64,000 nucleotides of DNA from contig JAGCDH010000012.1 of the NCBI GenBank assembly GCA_017651165.1, forward strand, positions 1 to 64,000, written 5' to 3'. The notes under the pieces are model-generated. The model had not been told where the DNA came from and did no database searches. It worked only from the letters and a program-made list of their open reading frames with translations. The translations under genes were made by a program, and so were the position numbers. Positions 61,026 through 64,000 of the stretch are shown in pieces. Position 1 is the stretch's first letter. Each line of letters begins with the position of its first letter. Origin of the DNA: Bacilli bacterium. Its GTDB lineage: Bacteria > Bacillota_I > Bacilli_A > RFN20 > CAG-826.

Positions 61026-63274
61026 TATTGTTCTTCTCCTTTCAAACTTGGGTTAATCGCGTCTCTTAAACCATTACCAAACAAGTTAAATGAAATCATA
61101 ATTAAAGCGATGATAATGGATGGGTATATCAATAGATATGGGTCTGTCTTTAGATAGACCTGGTTCTTAGATAAAATGACACCTAATGAAGCGATGTTCT
61201 GTAAGCCTAATCCTAAGTAGGAAATAACCGCTTCAGAGAAGATAACACTTGGGATCATTAAGACCGCACCAGTGATAATTGTGCCTAATGAGTTAGGTAA
61301 GATGTGTTTGGTAATTAATCTCGCATCACTCGCGCCTAAAGTACGTGACGCTAAAACGTATTCACGTCCTCTAAATCTATAGAATTGTGTTCTAGTTCGA
61401 GCCGCAGTACCAATCCACCCAGTCATACATAAGGCCAAGGCAAACGTCCAGAAGTTACTACCCATATGGATGATAACTAAGGTCATGACAACAATCCACG
61501 GGATACCCGCTAGAATATCGGTAAATCTTTCCATTAATAAGTCCACGGTGCCGCCGAAATAGCCACAGATGGCGCCCCAGGCTAAACCGAATAAGAAGCA
61601 GACAATAAATGTTAAGAAGCCGAGTAATAAGGATGTTCTAAGACCTTCGAAAACATATTTAAATAAGTCTCTACCATTTCTATCTGTACCCATCAAGAAT
61701 GTTGGAATAGATTTTAAGCCTTTTAACTTATACTGCCAGAACGTCGCTTTGATTGGGAAGAAACCATAGACATAGTCTTCATCATAATAGACGGCCATCT
61801 TTTCGTATTCTTCTAAATCTTTTAAAGTGATTGGCTCCGCTAATGGGCATTTATCTGGTTCAAGAATCTTACAAGTGAAGTTCTTGACGTCTAAACAATA
61901 GCCAAAGTAAGTATCTTCGGTATCATAAAGAGTTGATTGGCCAGTCACATCAGAAGTTAATGAAATCCAGCCCTCTTTTTCATAATTGATTAAATCTTTA
62001 AGAGCAATATCTTGGTCGATCTTACCAAAGGCCGCTTCATATGTGTCATATGTGAATGAACAGAAATAGGCTTTTGCGAGATAAACACGTCTAATATCAG
62101 TACTGCTCCAGTAGGTCCAGTATTTAAAGTTGGTTTTGCCTTCGTCTTTACCGGAATCGATTTTTTTGCCTCTCACTTTATCGCTATTTGGGTCAACAGC
62201 GACGACTGGGGAAGCACTAGTAAAGGAAATAGCTTCAAACTTCTTTTGGGTTTCTTCATCAGCAGCATTATCATACTCAAAGGAAATACCACCAATTAAG
62301 GAACAGGTATTACGGTCTTTGCCGTCCACCACCATTCTCACAGCGAATTGGGCATTTTGGAATGTGGTTTGACCAGTTTCGTTTTGAATGATTTCCGCAA
62401 TATTGAGTTTTGGTTCTGCTAATGAGGTGACGAAACTACCAATGTTATGGACGAGTTTATAATCGATTAATTGCACTTCTTTATCAAAGACTTCTCTATT
62501 CACTTCTTCTTGATATTTGAAGTAAAGAGCACATTCACCTAAGTGATAGTTATCTGGAGTATCGAAAGTATCTTTACCTTCTCTTAAATGAATCTTATTG
62601 ACGTCATAAACATCAAAAACATTAAGATATAAGTTATTGTTCAAATTTAAGTTTTCAATGGCTCTACTAGTGAAGTCATAGGCTTCGCCTTCTTTACGGC
62701 TACCTAAATAACCGAATTGGACGTAACCATCTTTCGCATAATCACCAGCGGTTGAGTCGTTGATATATTGTTGGTCAGTGAATTTCTTCTTACTAATCGC
62801 TCTATGATTAGAGAATCTATCCTTATCTGGCCACCAGTCTTCTTGCTTTTGGGCTTCGATTTCTTCAGGAGTGCCAGTTGGGTTAGGATTGGCGGAAATA
62901 TCAACTGGAATATTCTTGTATTTTGCAGTGCCATCCCAGAAGCCTGTACCAGACTTAAATAGTTTAGGCGCTAAGAAAGTATAGTCTTCGTGAACTTCTC
63001 TGGTGTCATTTCTATCAATAATTGGCACTAAGAAAGACATCAAAAGAAGAATGCCTAAAATATAAGCGGCGACGACTGATGATTTATTCTTTCTAAATCT
63101 CTTTAATGAGTCTTTTAAGAAGGTTGTTGGCTTGGTTTGAATCCTTTGTTCGTGAACGGATTCATCAATTTGAGTCAAAGTAAAATCATCATCACTAATT
63201 TCCACATCATCGACGATGTTTTCGTTAACAGGGGCTTTTTCATCTAATAATTCGAAATCTTTGTCTTCAAACAT
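61025..63274 (-). CDS. oppC: Oligopeptide ABC transporter permease OppC with ~430-residue extracytoplasmic insertion
   Basis: OppC is one half of the membrane channel. It is 749 residues long, more than twice the usual ~300. After an acidic cytoplasmic N-terminus and the first membrane helix (about 65-86) comes a region of about 430 residues outside the membrane, with no recognised domain. It includes KAYFCSFTYDTYEAAFGKID and repeated Tyr/Trp/Asp-rich strands. The conserved LMGTDRNGRDLF (about 528), normally 30-50 residues after helix 1, follows. Five more helices and the EAA loop (EYVLASRTLGASDARLITKHILPNS) are normal. It overlaps oppD and oppB by one base each. The insertion could take over substrate capture or dock a binding protein. 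Confidence 0.92.
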   Translation of the reverse strand: MFEDKDFELLDEKAPVNENIVDDVEISDDDFTLTQIDESVHEQRIQTKPTTFLKDSLKRFRKNKSSVVAAYILGILLLMSFLVPIIDRNDTREVHEDYTFLAPKLFKSGTGFWDGTAKYKNIPVDISANPNPTGTPEEIEAQKQEDWWPDKDRFSNHRAISKKKFTDQQYINDSTAGDYAKDGYVQFGYLGSRKEGEAYDFTSRAIENLNLNNNLYLNVFDVYDVNKIHLREGKDTFDTPDNYHLGECALYFKYQEEVNREVFDKEVQLIDYKLVHNIGSFVTSLAEPKLNIAEIIQNETGQTTFQNAQFAVRMVVDGKDRNTCSLIGGISFEYDNAADEETQKKFEAISFTSASPVVAVDPNSDKVRGKKIDSGKDEGKTNFKYWTYWSSTDIRRVYLAKAYFCSFTYDTYEAAFGKIDQDIALKDLINYEKEGWISLTSDVTGQSTLYDTEDTYFGYCLDVKNFTCKILEPDKCPLAEPITLKDLEEYEKMAVYYDEDYVYGFFPIKATFWQYKLKGLKSIPTFLMGTDRNGRDLFKYVFEGLRTSLLLGFLTFIVCFLFGLAWGAICGYFGGTVDLLMERFTDILAGIPWIVVMTLVIIHMGSNFWTFALALCMTGWIGTAARTRTQFYRFRGREYVLASRTLGASDARLITKHILPNSLGTIITGAVLMIPSVIFSEAVISYLGLGLQNIASLGVILSKNQVYLKTDPYLLIYPSIIIALIMISFNLFGNGLRDAINPSLKGEEQ

Positions 63275-64000
63275 TATCTCTTTTCCCCCATTCTAATTCT
63301 TGGATCAATAAATCCGTACGATAAGTCTGTAACGATGCCTGCTAATAAGCCGACTGTGGTGAAAATCGCCATATCGACCATTAAGACGTTATAGTCAGGC
63401 GCGTTCAAGGCGGTGATGTATAGTCTTCCGATACCTGGGATATCGTACAAACTCTCTAAAATCATAGAGCCACCAAAGACACCAATAAATTCCGCCAAGA
63501 TAGATGGAAGAATTGGCACGAAGGCGTTTCTTAAAGCGTGACGGACAATGGCTTGGTTTTTGGTTAAGCCTTTGGTTCTCGCTAACAATAAGTATTCACT
63601 GGACATGACTTCACAAAGTTCAGCTCTGACGAATCTGGTATAACCACAAACAGAACCAAACGATAAGGACATGACTGGAATGAAGTACGCTAAAATCTTT
63701 TTAGATATAGTTTCATCTGGTCTCGCCCAAGCCGGAGGCAGCCACTGCAGTTGATAACTGAACCACTGAATCATAAACGTAATAACAACGAAGGATGGGA
63801 TGGAAATAAAGACCATGACTAATGTAGAGATTAAATGGTCGACCCATGTATTCTTCTTTAGGCCCGCTAAAATACCAAGACCGATACCTAATGGCACAGA
63901 AACGATAACGGAAATCACGTTAACGCTGACGGTTGGTGGTAATTGTTGGGCAATAATGAAAATGGCGGATGCACCTGGTTCAACCTTTGTGGAGGTACCC
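63274..64000 (-). CDS. oppB: Oligopeptide ABC transporter permease OppB (5' end beyond the right edge)
   Basis: The frame is open to the end of the window, so the N-terminal part of the gene is missing. The visible ~241 residues read in frame from KVEPGASAIFIIAQQLPPTVSVN, then continue with membrane helices, the EAA loop (EYLLLARTKGLTKNQAIVRHALRNAFVPILP) and the end LSYGFIDPRIRMGEKR, all typical of OppB/DppB. A GTG at 63918 is inside the gene, not its start. No large insertion is seen in this part. The substrate-binding protein OppA should be sought to the right. Confidence 0.92.
   Translation of the reverse strand, partial: GTSTKVEPGASAIFIIAQQLPPTVSVNVISVIVSVPLGIGLGILAGLKKNTWVDHLISTLVMVFISIPSFVVITFMIQWFSYQLQWLPPAWARPDETISKKILAYFIPVMSLSFGSVCGYTRFVRAELCEVMSSEYLLLARTKGLTKNQAIVRHALRNAFVPILPSILAEFIGVFGGSMILESLYDIPGIGRLYITALNAPDYNVLMVDMAIFTTVGLLAGIVTDLSYGFIDPRIRMGEKR

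Overview
The window is AT-rich DNA from a low-GC Gram-positive bacterium, most likely an uncultured gut member of the Bacilli (Erysipelotrichales/RF39/Mollicutes-related). Supporting signs are the linked blocks gdpP-rplI-dnaB-walJ-rlmH and pth-mfd-rqcP-tilS-ftsH-dusB-lysS, the rpsF-ssb-rpsR operon, strong AGGAGG-type ribosome binding sites and simple sigma-A promoters. TGA is an ordinary stop: rlmH ends with the family-typical YHK followed by TGA, and a methyltransferase gene and a TfoX-domain gene also end in TGA. The Mycoplasma code (TGA = Trp) therefore does not apply. Most genes lie on the minus strand.

Layout. 1-125: 5' part of the tmRNA gene, cut by the left edge. 0.2-9 kb: an AraC regulator, a GH3 glycosidase plus a membrane protein, and a Cys/His-repeat lipoprotein. 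9-12 kb: an ORF6N protein, xylose isomerase and a small YAGP-repeat protein. 12-19 kb: a membrane protein facing the gdpP-to-rlmH housekeeping operon. 19-24 kb: accessory genes (GNAT, TfoX domain, TrpB fused to an HTH domain, zinc ribbon, XRE-hydrolase fusion, Pr6Pr-like membrane protein, anchored C39-like peptidase). 24-25.2 kb: rpsR-ssb-rpsF. 25.2-25.7 kb: a non-obvious locus with two overlapping small ORFs and a strong opposing promoter. 25.7-36 kb: lysS to pth. 36-46 kb: polyprenyl-phosphate transporter (DUF368), glycan genes (two GT2, glf), a heterodimeric ABC exporter whose first subunit has an in-frame TGA, a phosphatase and a methyltransferase. 46-58 kb: three more GH3 enzymes and an InlB-repeat lipoprotein. 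58-64 kb: oppF-oppD-oppC-oppB (oppB cut by the right edge).

How the genes fit together. The four GH3 enzymes, all with the reversed domain order (alpha/beta sandwich first, TIM barrel last), are predicted to sit on the outer face of the membrane together with two carbohydrate-module lipoproteins. Xylose isomerase and the AraC regulator fit a plant-glycan diet. The opp genes would import peptides. Their subunits are unusually large: OppD and OppF carry long charged helical insertions inside the ATPase domain and OppC carries a roughly 430-residue extracytoplasmic insertion.

The most unusual observations are: the enlarged Opp transporter; the small-ORF locus at 25.45-25.69 kb, which shares a 57-bp upstream element with the ORF6N gene; a set of eight genes with no ribosome binding site and a -10 box exactly 8-9 nt before the start codon (leaderless mRNAs); an EF-hand/dockerin-like loop in the extracytoplasmic part of FtsH; and an HTH-TrpB fusion. 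All functional statements come from reading the sequence, without database searches.
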